The notes under the pieces were generated by a model. The model was not told where the DNA came from. It was given only the letters and a program-made list of their open reading frames with translations, and did no database searches. Source: Yamagishiella unicocca (lineage: Eukaryota; Chlorophyta; Chlorophyceae; Chlamydomonadales; Volvocaceae). Taken from it: a stretch of DNA of 64,000 bases. Shown here piece by piece: positions 35,579 to 47,428 of this stretch (the stretch's first letter is position 1; every line of letters begins with the position of its first letter). The position numbers and the translations under genes were made by a program. The DNA lies in NCBI GenBank assembly GCA_003116995.1, contig BDSL01000060.1:496001-560000 (forward strand). Direction: 5' to 3'.

Positions 35579-35981
35579 CGCGACTGTATGGGTCACGCGA
35601 CCAGCCGCCGACGAATCCCACCGCAACTAGACGCTGACAAGGACCAGGCCGCTTACGTGCCGAGCTACGCAAATCGAAATCCACAAGGCAATTGAACTCG
35701 GATGTGCGTGCTTTCCAGATTGCTTAGTGTCAGAAACAAAAGGTGGATTCGGAGCCAGGTACCCACAACAACGCAAAGCATTAAACTCCACTGGCAGTTA
35801 TTCGTCAATGCATATTACGGTGTACTTTCTCCTTCCCATGTGACAGTGCTCTGCGTGGTCCGGTTGACGTCCACTATATACTGAATATCCGCATAGGAGT
35901 CCATACAACTATTATACTGTTTGCTTATCACGATCTGCTTCTGCTTTTAACAATTCGCGGGGACTAGTCGGTCAGGGCATC
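35579..35981. promoter_or_regulatory. Divergent promoter region (198-aa gene / RED)
   Basis: 403 bases between opposite start codons, AT-richer than the flanking exons, with CACTATATACTG at about 35870. Likely shared or back-to-back promoters. Confidence 0.45.
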
Positions 35982-38900
35982 ATGTCTAGCCTTGACAACT
36001 CGGACTTCCGCAAGTTGCTCGAGACCCCGCGCGCGGAACGATGGGGCAGTCAGACGCCTAGTAATAAGCCTCAAGCCGCCTCAAAGCCGAAGCAGGCAGG
36101 CGAGCAGAAGCCACATCGTCCACATGGACGGCCGGGTTTCAAGAAGCCCACAGACAAAGGGAAGGCTGAGGATGCTGAGGATGATGATGGCCCCAAGTAT
36201 AGGTGCGCAGAGAAAACGCGTCTGGGATTGGCTGAGACAGGTCGGGTTGCTGGGGCTGTGCACGTTAACCCCACAGAGCGTCACGTAACGGCAGAGCTAG
36301 GACATCGTTAATAACGCCACTGCCGCAGCCGCCGGCGGGAAGGATGACGCTGAGCGACGGGCTTGCATGCAGCGAGTGGCGGTTGTGGGCTGCGTCGTCG
36401 TTGGTCGACAGACGAGCGCAGCGGCTTATCCCAAAGAGGATTCCCTCTCGACGGTGCCCTCCCTGGTGCCGCAATAGCAAACGACTCCCAACTAGCGGGA
36501 GCGCAGTCTAGTCGTACGATGGCATGCTGGGTGCGGCAATGTCGAGCGCGGGCAGGGCCTGGCGGCCGCAGACCGAAGGGGAAGGGCTGTAAGACCGCCG
36601 CGTTGAACCGGTTCCTTTAAGGGATCCAGCCAGGGCAGCCGCGGAGTGTGAGAAGGAAACACAAGGCAACCGGGGCGGGGAGGGCTGTCATACGTGTCTG
36701 GCTCCAGGCCCCTGGCTTTAACTCCCCTAAGCCCCTGCGTGCTGTAGGAAGTGGCCTGCATCTGGGTTGCATGGGTGCCCTTACAGTAGCGCTTCAGGGA
36801 AGCCTCAAAGCCTTTGGGTTTACGAATGAGCCTGTCTGTCTGCTATTCGAGCTCGGTAAGCTCAACCCCTCCTGACGTCCTCCTCCCGCGCCCCTTCTAC
36901 CCGTTCCGAAGGGACCGCGCCGAGGAGCGCCGCCGGGGGAAGAACATGGACTACGAGGACGCATCCGCCGTACTGTCGGCCCTGGCGGGAGGCGCTGGCG
37001 ACGCCGGCGGCGCGGGCGCGGAGCTGGGCGGCAGCGTGGACCTGTCGAAGCTGAGCGAGGAGGAGACCAAGTACCTAGGCGGTGACATGCGCTTCACGCA
37101 TTTGGTCAAGGGTTTGGATTACGCGCTGTTGCACAAGGTGGGGGCTGCATAGGAAAATCCGTGTACAAAAGCCTGGCGCTGTCGCCGTGCTGCTGCCGCT
37201 TGTTCTTTTCTCCTTTTCGGTGCACGGGTTTACTCGCTGGCCCCCTTCTGCGCCTCTGCCACCACCACCAGACGCGCACGGAGATCGTTAAGACCAAGGA
37301 CGACGACGAGGATGACGAGGGAGACGAGGGGAGGGACCAGGGACGGCTCCAGGGGCAGGGGCAAGCGCAGGGAGGCAAGGAGGCTACGAGGGAGGCGCAG
37401 GCGCGCGCCAACGCGCGCGCCAACACCGCCTCCGCCGCGAGCCGGAAAGAGGATGTGCGCTTCACGACCCCCCTGGCGCGATCCGTCTTCAGCACCCTCT
37501 TCACGCCGCCCCGGGGCAACGTGCGTGAGATGTACTTGCCGCGTCGTACGGCATTCGTGTACGACTTTGACAACGAGGACACCCAAGACACCGACATCCC
37601 CATGACGCTGCGGCGGCCCAAGAGCGAGTGCCCGCAGGTGGGTTTATGTTGGTTGACGGTTGCGCTGGTTCATTGGTTAAGTTCGTTGGTGGTAATGGTA
37701 CCGTAGGCCTGGAAACTGGGCCGGCCGACCCAGGCGTTCATCCGAATGGATAATACGCCTCACTGTCCATGCCCCACCCACACCCGCTGGTTGGTAACCC
37801 GTCCCCCAAATGCTTTCACCCTCGCAACTCCCCCGTGCGCCGGCAGGTGGCTGAGGCGTTATTTGCGGGTATGGACAATGCCGTACTGGACCGCATCGCG
37901 CGCATCCTGTCGTACGTGCGGACCACCGCTGACGGCAAGAGGCTCAAGCGAAGGGACCGCGACGCGCTGCTGGTGCGTGGCTTCGTGGATTGTGACTTGA
38001 CTTCCTCACGTAACGCTGGCAGTGCCAGCATGGCGCACGCGCGCGCGCACACGGTCGTACGGTACGGCACGTATACGGCGGTTAGGTAACGCCAGGAGAG
38101 GCGTCAACTCGCAGTCATATAGAGTCATACATCCCCAGCGTCGTCCCGCCGCGACTCACAATTTCCTCGCCGTGCTCTACTTGCAGGGCATCAAGCACGA
38201 CGTCGCCGAGGGCCTGGCGGCGGGCGCGGCCGCCGCCGGCGCCGCTCCCAGCCCCACCGCCGCCGCCGCCGCTGCGCGCGCCGCTGGTCCCACCAGCTCG
38301 CGGCCCCCTGGCCCGGTGGACGAGGATGACGACATCTTCGGCGAGGCAGGCACTGACTACAAGCCCACAAACAACAAGGCGTCGAAGGCCAAGGACGCGG
38401 CGGCTAAGGACCAGGCGGCGAGGTACGGCGCATCTGCTGTGCGATTTGGTTTCCGCCCGCTCCGTTCTCCCCTAGATAAGCTCGCGGCGCTCACGTGTAG
38501 GGAAGACAGAAGGCCATGGCTCGTCTCCCCAAAACCCCGTTCCTGCCCCCCACGTCTGGTCGTATTAGGCGAGCCGAGGGCTCCTACTTCGACGCCAAAG
38601 ACACCATGGCCGATATCCTGATGCCGGGGACGAGCATACGGCGTACGGCAGCGGTGGCGGAGGGCACCACGGGGGGCGCTGGCGGCGAGGACATGGACTT
38701 GGAGGAGGGGGAGATGGCGCCGCCGCCGCCGCCGCCGCCGCCGGGCGTGGCGTATGGCGCGCAAGAAGGGCCGCAGTACGGCGCTGGCTACGAAGGACAG
38801 GGCTACGACCAGTACGCCGCGTACGGCGCGCAGGCGTACGGCGCCGACGGCGCGGCGGTGGCGGCGTATGGCGCCGCCGCGGCAGGGGTGTACGGTGCTG

Positions 38901-40841
38901 CTGCGTACGGCGATGTCGCGCAGTATGGGGCGCAGGTGCGTGGTGGTGCCGGTTGGGGTGTTTGGTTGACGAAACGTAAGGTCCAATGGGCCGAACGGCG
39001 GTTGCGCAAGCCTTCGGGCGGCGTCAGCCCGGTCCGTCCGCATTATGATGTGTTTTATCTTTGCTTGATTCCGCTGTATATATGCTGCCACTGCCTGGTC
39101 GGAGGCGGAGGCGTGTTGCTTCGCTCGCCGTGGACCCCCCTTACCTGCTTGCCTAGCGGCCACAGCAGCCAGCGTTCCAGCGGGCGGTTGGGTCCCCTAG
39201 GAGGTGTCCGAGGCCAGTGCTTCCAAACCCCGTATGTCCCAACCTTGCAGGTAAATTCCGAGGCGGGCAATGCGTACGGCACCGGAGAGGAGCCCAGGTG
39301 GCGCAGCAGGCCAAAGGTGGGTGGCTGAGGGGTCATGAAGGCTCCTGCGGCCGCCCGGCGGGGGTTATGGTTATATGCACGCGAGCGCTGTGGGTTGGAA
39401 GATTAGTTGTGGAACCGAGTTTGCGGCGGGAGGACAAGGGCCGCACCTTCGAACTTGGAACGCACGGGTTATTCGTCACGGAAGGCATGTCGCCGACTCG
39501 CTTTGGTACACGCTGAGCGACGCTTTTCCCTCCAATGCAAAGGGGTAAGCCCGCTCCGCTTGTTTCCGCCGAGCTCCTGCCCGATTTGCCGTACACGCTT
39601 ATGGCCTTCGCTTTTGGGACGCGAAGAAGTAGGAGAGCTAGAGGACGCCGTCCTGCTTCGCGTTATTGCTCAGCATCGGCAGCTGCTCCTTGCGCCCTCG
39701 CGCTGCTGCCCGTGCCTCGTAGGACACCAAGGCACGTGCCTTGGAAACGGAGGTGGACGACGACGACGCCTACGCTGAGTGCTACCCGGGCATGGCCGGA
39801 TACGTGGGCGCTCTGGTGGACTCGGACGATGAGGGCGGTGACCTGGCGCATATGGACTCAAAGCAGGCCAAGGGCAAGACCCGGTGAGTGAAAAGGCTGT
39901 ACGGATGCGGGTTGTGTGGCCATGGTCGTATTTGCGTGGCTTTGAACCTTCCCCCCGGTGCCGTCCTCCCGGTGCCATACTGCACCACCAGGTGGCCGTG
40001 TGCGGTTGGTCGTTGGCCGGTGCAATCTACCGGCATTTGAAGTGAATGAAACGGACGCTCCGCCCTTCAAGGGCCCCAGCCACGCGTTCTGCCCACCCGT
40101 AACGTTGGGACATCCCCCCGTTCTCGGTCTCCTCGGTCTTCCCTGCCTTCCCGCCCCAGGGCCGACTTCAACACGGACGAGGAGTGGCACCGCCACAAGG
40201 AGTCCCGAGAGACGCTGCCGCGCGCCGCCTTCCAGTACGGCGTCAAGCGGGCGGACGGGCGCAAGAGCCACAAGGAGCTCGAAAAGGTGGGGGTACTGGA
40301 ACGGGGAGAGAGAAAGGTTGGCAGGCAGGGAAACGAATGTAAGCTGGGAGGAGAGGAGCCCCTAAGCGGGAAGTGCTAACTAAACCCGCATGCACGGTAT
40401 GCCGTCTGTGCGGGTTCAACACTCGTCCCTTAATGCCGTAAGTGAGGAAACGTCACTCACTACGCAAGCATGCCATTCCTATGAAGTGAAATGGGAAAAT
40501 CGTTCAGTGGTGCGTGTCTTTCGCATGCATATATGTGCCCTGCCCGTGTGTCGCACGTTTGCCGCCAACGCGCCCAACGTGTGCCTTTGTGCCCCGGTTG
40601 CGGTGGGCTTTGGCCGTGCTCACAGGGCGCGGTTGTGGAGCAGAAGCAGCGCGACCAGAAGCTCGATGGCCAGCTGCGGAGGATCGAGCGGTTGCTGCAG
40701 GACAAGGGCCACGAGCACGAGGGGGCCTTTGCTAGAAAGCCGAAGGAGGCCAGGGACGGCGGCGGTGGCGGCCGTGGCGGTGGCGGTGGTGGGCGTGGGG
40801 ACGAGACGCCGTCGGTGTTCCGCAAGCGCCAGAGGATCTGA
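35982..40841 (+). CDS. RED: Spliceosomal protein RED (IK)
   Basis: Ten exons: 35982-36202, 36912-37137, 37272-37637, 37847-37972, 38187-38422, 38506-38935, 39251-39316, 39723-39883, 40160-40286, 40626-40841 (TGA); phases match; 724 residues. RED is a core component of the spliceosomal B complex that pairs with SMU1. Signatures: YRDRAEERRRGKNMDYEDAS, YLGGDMRFTHLVKGLDYALL, MYLPRRTAFVYDFDNED near the N-terminal half; AYAECYPGMAGY, VDSDDEGGDLAHMD, LPRAAFQYGVKRADGRKSHK and DQKLDGQLRRIERLL in the C-terminal half. The Arg/Glu/Asp repeat of animal RED is absent; in its place is a YGA/YGQ-type low-complexity stretch (about 445-535). The exon-6 acceptor (GGAAG|ACAGAAGG) and the frame of small exon 7 are the least certain. 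C-terminus is Gly/Arg-rich then FRKRQRI. Poly(A) at 41092. Confidence 0.93.
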
Positions 40842-41091
40842 AGCGCACATATGTTGGGGCAGTGCGCGGAGTCTCTGTAGTAATACTTGTTATAGCAGGA
40901 TGTATAGTGGACAAGTATAAATGCGATCTGGAGTGAGTGCGCGAGAACATCGCCTCAAACTCCTCTCACCTTCGGAACGAGCAGGATCGAGCTGGTACGA
41001 AAAGGAGTGGGCGGGTCCAGGCGGGTCTTTCCGATGGCGGTCTTTCGTATGGCAGGCCGTCATGCGTAATATACTTCTTACCATTTTTCAG

Positions 41092-41096
41092 TGTAA
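41092..41096 (+). terminator. Polyadenylation signal TGTAA
   Basis: TGTAA 251 bases past the RED stop codon. Confidence 0.6.
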
Positions 41097-42115
41097 ATAC
41101 AGCGTGCCATATGTGCATTTTCATTCCGCGATTTCGCTATCGCAATATACTCTTCCTTGACAGATACTCCTGTCCAATGAAACATTGCCAGCCAGCATAG
41201 ATACGATTGTACTCAATACGCATATGCGTCCTGCTGTATTCGACTTCCTCGTCGGACTCGAACCCGGTAGATCGAGTCTCTGTTTGTACATACTTTGGCA
41301 TCGCTTCTAGGGAAATTTAGAACAAAAAGCTTGTCAGTTGTGGGTAGGAAGGCAGGCTAGCATTATTGCGATCCCTCCACGCCGCCCGCCGACTTAATAA
41401 AGATTTATGCTCATGCGGACGCGAAACTTGCACAGGCAAGCCGCAAATGAAATGTGTCAAAGAGTTCTTAATACAGACTGGGAGTTGCATGTGCACAATG
41501 CCGAGGGCAAGCATGCAGCGTTCGGTACCGCGTACCAGACGGGGCTCGGCTAGGAACGCTACGTAAGATGGCACACGTTACGCCCTTCATAGCCTGATGT
41601 GTGCAAAGCTGAGTGCTTGGATGGTATATGCGCACACAGTACCGCTAGTTGTAGCCCACGCTTGTGCGCTCGGCGGGGCACGCACGCGGAGCACCTAGCC
41701 TGTGCCATAATAGATGCTGCGACGATCGTCGTTGTCAGGAGGCGCAGATTGCGAATGGGTCACATGAAGCTTATAGGAAACGTAAAACGTGCGGGCAACA
41801 AGGCATGCGAGCGACACTGTGCCTCACGACGACGGGCAGGTCGTAGCCCGTTCTTTCGGCGCCTTCATCCGTCCGTTGCTGTCTTCAGGAAGGTTCAATG
41901 TGGCACTCGCCCAAGGTCCCATTCACTAACTTTCATATGGTAACGTCACTACCGCATATGCTGATGCCGTTGCCGAGGTACCGCTCGCCTACCTGGCTGT
42001 CACGTGTCGCGCTTACCAAACCAACCGCTGTCGCTACAGACGCTACAGATGCTGCCTTGTTGTGTAGGTCGGATGAAGGTGTACGGCACGTATCGACGGC
42101 CGTCGGCGCGAGGGG

Positions 42116-42124
42116 AATTTATAA
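42116..42124 (+). promoter_or_regulatory. TATA-like box of the PAN-repeat gene
   Basis: TTTATAAGC about 90 bases before the ATG at 42214. Confidence 0.4.
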
Positions 42125-42213
42125 GCGGCCGCTGCACCACTGAGATGTAATCCTTACACGCATGTTTTGCAGTTTGTTGTCCTTACTTCCGATAGATCCT
42201 CTTTGCTCCCATC

Positions 42214-45200
42214 ATGACGCAGCCAACCGCAACCGGCATATCATTCGGTAGGCGGCCGCCGCACAGCTGGCGCAAAGCTGCTCCGGTGCTGCCCCTGCTA
42301 GCGCTGCTGGCGGTTATTTCTGACTGTTACGTCGCAAACGTCCTCGCGGGTGAGCTTATCGTCGCCAACATGCTTACGGCCTTCCGGCGGGACGCCTGTT
42401 CCATTTGTCCTTCTTGCGACAGTGCTAAGTACCTGCCACCGCATGACTTGAAAATTGCCTGCTTATGTTATTAGGGTAGCATTACATACAGCGGAAAATG
42501 CACGCACATTGAACGAGGATGCATGGAAGGGAATGGGAATCGAACGGCTCTGCCGTCTCGACCGAGCTGCAAGGGTGATGTGGCCAGCTAAAGCAGCAAT
42601 TGCTTTCTATGGTGCTGATTCTCGGTGCTGCTTTTGCTGAATAAGTCACATTACACCGGGACCAGCGCAATACGTAGTTGCAGTCCTCTTCGGGGGGGTA
42701 TCCCCACGAGCCATAAGGTTCACTAGTTCAGGACGGCCCAGCAGGACGGTCCAGATCATTCATAGAGCGTATACGAGGGTGTATGTAACCTTGCGAGGAC
42801 ATCGCCGCTGCTGTTGCTTTTACGAGCTGCACGTCAACCCAGCCAATTACCCTTAACCAACTCCCTGACGCCGAACGTTAACAACTGGTAGTGATGGATG
42901 CGTGGCTCCTGTGATATGCTTTGCGTGTGCATGCCCTTTATGTGTGTGCTTGAATGCTTGCAGCGACGAGCTGTCCCGCCAAGGCCGGGTACACTGTGCT
43001 TGTTGACTACGACCATATCGGGGACGATCTCATTTCCAGCGCCATTGACAACCCGCAAGCTGCATGCGATCTGAGGGCGGACTGCAAGGGCTTCAGCCTT
43101 GGTTACAAGGGAGATTACAGTAAGGGGTACATCAAGTCATCCACGACCGCCCAATACAACAGTGGCATTTGCCTGTACACTAAGAAGGGTGAGCTGTCTA
43201 TGTAGATTGTCGGCGCTAGCGCTATCCATATGAAACATTTGTGCAGCAGGATTGATTGCCATTGAAGAAGATATATAGCCCCGACCTATCCGTTGTGGCT
43301 GCAGCTGGTCACCCAGCGTAGCGTACTTACATCATCGCCAAATTAGTGCAGTATGCATAGTACAATACATAGCTAAGTGCTCTAGCCGCTGATAATATGT
43401 GTTTTGTTACCTGCACCTGTTGGCCTATCCTGCCTAACTCATTTGTCCTCGCTTCGCCGTTTTTGGTGTGGGCGATAGCCCCCTTACTTTTGACACTGCA
43501 CGCATATGTGTATAAACATTAGACAGGCACTGATCCCCACTATTTTGCACGCAACTTATATGCATGGCTGCGCCCTTCGTACACAACGAATTCGTGCAGT
43601 GACCACCTGTGCCGAGAAGCTGGGGTACACCGTGCTCGTTGATAACGACCATTACTTGGATGATCTCATCGCCGGCGGCGTTCCCATCGACAACCCCATG
43701 GCTGCTTGCGATCTGAGGGCCGACTGCAAGGGCTTTAACCTGGGTTACAACGGCAGCTACACGAAGGGTTTCATCAAGTCGTCCACGACACCAAAGTACA
43801 ACCGGGGCTTTTGCCTGTACACCAAGAAGGGTGCGTTGCCGTGAACTGCGTGGAAATTGAGAGGGTTTCTTCAGGCGGTTAACACAGAACCGGCAGGATT
43901 GCTCAGGATTGCTCCACTCCTAGGTGCGAGGCAAGCTTGCAACTAGATACCGGTAGCCGCCGTCCGTCAATCCCATTGCTCAATCTTCTTTGCTCACTGT
44001 TCATAATACGGGAAACGCAGATCCACAATATTCATGAGGCAGTACAAGCCACAATTTCCAAAATCTCTCTGCATCCATACGTGATAACGTGTGGCCTATC
44101 GTCAACTTTAAGCCACGCATTTCTTTCTTTCTGTTACGCAGCTTACGCCGCTGAGGCTGAACGGATAGCTGTAAATCAAAACCAACGATGCCAATACCCA
44201 ATGCTTTTTCAGTAATTGCTGCGTGCTGGTCGGCGGAAAACCAGGCATACCGTGCATCCAGGTGTTTTTTACGTTGCGTTCCCAACCATGAATACACGCA
44301 CCCCTACCCCGCCGCCCATGCATACGTATAAAGGAAAACGCTTACGGTTTAACAGGGATAACATTCACATTGAAATGCTTACGTACGTGTGCACGTATGT
44401 TTGCGTGCGTGTAGTGACTACCTGTGCCGAGAAGCTTGGGTACACCGTGCTTGTGGATAACGACCACATCGGGGATGACCTCATCTCCGGCGGCGCTCCC
44501 ATCGACAACCCCATGGCTGCTTGCGATCTGAGGGCCGACTGCAAGGGCTTCAACCTTGGTTACAACGGCAGCTACACGAAGGGGTTCATCAAGTCGTCCA
44601 CGACACCCAAATACAACCGCGGCTTCTGCCTGTACACCAAGAAAGGTACGCGGTGTACGATTTATTGTATTAGTAGTAGTTGTTACAGTGGTATTGTTGC
44701 AGCTAGAAGCCATTGCCCGACTAACCCATCGCGTGTGGGTCCCATTATGGGTATCTAGTGACCTAATAATCCCATGTACGGGTTGTTGTTGCATCCGTGC
44801 AGTGACGACATGTACCGAGAAGCTTGGGTACACTGTGCTTGTTGATTTCGATCATTACTTAGATGACCTCGTCGGCACCGCTATTGATAACCCCATCGCT
44901 GCTTGCGATCTGAGGGCCGATTGCAAGGGCTTCAACCTTGGCTACCAGGGAGATTACACGAAAGGGTTTATTAAGTCGTCCACGACACCAAAATACAACC
45001 GGGGCCTTTGCCTGTACACAAAGAAGGGTAAGCTGCACACGTATGCATTGCTAAGATACCACGCACGCACCCGATATGGCATTGTTGTACGGCACCCATA
45101 AATGTTGGGCACAGTCGCCCGGATTCGCACACGTGCGTTAACGTCCATATCGCACGCACATACGCACAACACGTATCGATCGTTCGTAAAATAATTAGCT

Positions 45201-45983
45201 ACCACTAGCTACATTCCGTTCGCAGGCGTGATGACCGCCATGTGTCCATGACTGTTGTTGTCCGCACCTTGCCTCCCTCCCTCCGCGCACATCGCACATC
45301 CGCAGTGACTACCTGTGCCGAGAAGCTGGGGTACACCGTGCTCATTGATAACGACCATTACTTGGATGACCTCATCTCCGGCGGTGTTCCCATCGACAAC
45401 CCCATGGCTGCTTGCGATCTGAGGGCCGACTGCAAGGGCTTTAACCTGGGTTACAACGGCAGCTACACGAAGGGGTTCATCAAGTCGTCCACGACACCAA
45501 AGTACAACCGGGGCCTCTGCCTGTACACCAAAAAGAGTAAGCTGCTATGTTGAGGTGTATTGTGTGCATACCTGCTATGAATGGACTTGCACGATTGTCG
45601 CCAGGCGCGCACAAGATACCACAGTCTTATCTGGTGACGCGACGCGAACAGCACGTCAGCATCCCAATTACGGTTAAGTTGGCAAACAACTGATGCGATA
45701 ATTACTTATGTTATGTACATTTCCCTGCCGCCTCGGTTAAACGCGAACGTGCGCAGCAACCACCTGTCCTTCCAAGACTGGGTACACCGTGCTCGTTGAC
45801 AACGACCATTACGGCGATGACATCCTCTCCAGCACCATTTTGTACCCTCAAGATGAGTGCAAGAAGAGGTCCAACTGCAAGGGCTTCAACCTTGGCTACC
45901 TGGGAGATTACACGAAGGGGTTCCTCAAGACATCCACGACACCGAAGTACAATCGGGGATTCTGCCTGTACACCAAGGCTTAG
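42214..45983 (+). CDS. Secreted protein of six tandem PAN/Apple-like domains
   Basis: Seven exons: 42214-42349, 42964-43188, 43600-43830, 44415-44645, 44803-45027, 45306-45536, 45757-45983 (TAG); all junctions phase 1; 501 residues. Exon 1 encodes a signal peptide (PVLPLLALLAVISDCYVA). Each later exon encodes one complete domain of 75-77 residues with four cysteines: TTC, AAC-x4-DC, F/LC; plus GYTVLVDNDH, a DD-LI turn, CDLRADCKGFNLGY, YTKGFIKSSTTPKYN and CLYTK. The spacing recalls PAN/Apple domains (CKGFN, GYxK, CLY); this assignment is inference. Exons 3, 4 and 6 are nearly identical, while the introns between them are not. Domains of this type bind sugars or proteins, so an extracellular-matrix or cell-wall role is likely. 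Poly(A) at 46584. Confidence 0.86.
42964..45983 (+). repeat. Array of six duplicated domain exons
   Basis: Six exons of 225-231 bases in the same orientation, each phase 1-1. Copies at 43600, 44415 and 45306 share long identical stretches. The first (42964) and last (45757) copies are the most diverged. Confidence 0.9.
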
Positions 45984-46583
45984 GCACACCTGCCTGAGTA
46001 AACAGACATGTAGACATGAGCGGTCAAGCTTGCAGCTAGCTAGGGCTAATCAGCTACTGTCGTATGTGAAAGGCATCGTTATGTGATGTCATCGATACTA
46101 TGGGTGTGCCCAACAGGCGAGACTTGCCAAGTCCGCGAGTCGGCGCAGGCAGGACCTGGCAGGACGGAGTTGACAGGGGCACAATTTCACTCCAAGCGAT
46201 TGTGACATTGTTTGAGCAGCGCTGCAAAACGCGGGGCTCTGTTGAATTCTTGCGGTCACGTAGCCGCCACTGCTTGTCAGTTGCCACTCTGCTGCTACTG
46301 GCTGGCAAATAAACTACAGTGACGGATACTCCTCCGGTAGCTCGCCAGCTCGAATGTGCGCAGCTCATATATAAACAGTGCCGCTGTATGGTAACTGCAG
46401 CTTAATTAAGAATCTTCTAAAGCTATGCGGGTAGTTGCGGGTGATCAACAATGGGCTAGCTCTCGAAGGTTACTTTGGGCAGGCTGTTTTCGTCAAAATC
46501 AATAACCGTCTATCTCCGAGCGAGAGAGCCCACGAAGGCAATCGTTCGTGGCCAAACATTGCCGGATTTTTTGCAGAGCCTCC

Positions 46584-46588
46584 TGTAA
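46584..46588 (+). terminator. Polyadenylation signal TGTAA
   Basis: Plus-strand TGTAA 601 bases past the PAN-repeat gene stop. Confidence 0.45.
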
Positions 46589-46719
46589 TAAGAACAACTA
46601 CTCCATCCGGGCTGTCTATCCGCCGTGTTCATGCCTCGTAAAAATATGTCTTTCATAGTTGTCCAATACATTCCTGCCAGTTCCTGCCACGCTCACGCGG
46701 CATTGGGTAAATAACGGTG

Positions 46720-46724
46720 TTACA
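46720..46724 (-). terminator. Polyadenylation signal TGTAA
   Basis: Minus-strand TGTAA about 705 bases past the MORN1 stop. Confidence 0.4.
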
Positions 46725-47428
46725 TAGTGGGCCGGACCGGCGGCAGCGCTAGCTGGATGGATTAGCATCCCACAAATGGCAGAGCCGATGCGTCAAAGCC
46801 CCCCTCCCATCCACTGCTTCGTTCAGCAGGTGTACGGCACCTGCACACACTTGGTGAGCCTCAAGAGCCGCATGACCAACGTGGATCAGGATACTTCGAT
46901 GAACCGCCGCCCTTGCCAGGCCTTGAATTCCTTTTTTACTGTGCTCAGGCATCTAAGCAATGTGACATAAACTGCAGGTACATGCATGTGACTGCACTGG
47001 CTTTTCTCCATAGCTACCAGGACAACCGCAATTTATGGGGCAAAGCTTCAGCGACCCGTGGGTCCACCATGTTGCCCGTGCACCACGGCCGCGCACCTTC
47101 GTGTGTGCGCAGGCCCCTGTGGTCCTCACGCCATCAGCCTGCACCAATTTCAGCAACCAAGCGAAGTTAACAGCTCGCCGGCAATCACCGTCCGCGTAAT
47201 AAAACGTCCCACGTAGGACACCGTGGCACATGGCATGTCCGCACCAGCAGGGCAGATGCCACGGCATGCCGCCTTCGCAGGCGACATCCGCCTGTCAGCC
47301 GTGTCCCCACACTCCTAGAACTTCGCATGTCACCTGCCACTACGCCGCCGCCCCGACCAACGCAGACACAGACAGGCGTTGCCGCTGCTGGCCGCGCGCT
47401 GCCTTGCCACACTGCTACCAGCCGCGCG

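Larger units (their letters stand above)
40842..42213. other. Intergenic: RED 3' UTR and upstream of PAN-repeat gene
   Basis: RED 3' UTR to about 41110, then AT-rich DNA without a recognised gene. A 114-codon plus frame (41599-41943) has no domain. Confidence 0.5.
45984..47428. other. Convergent 3' regions of PAN-repeat gene and MORN1
   Basis: TGTAA signals at 46584 (plus) and 46724 (minus) mark probable transcript ends about 130 bases apart. A 64-codon frame at 46776 has no support. Confidence 0.5.
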
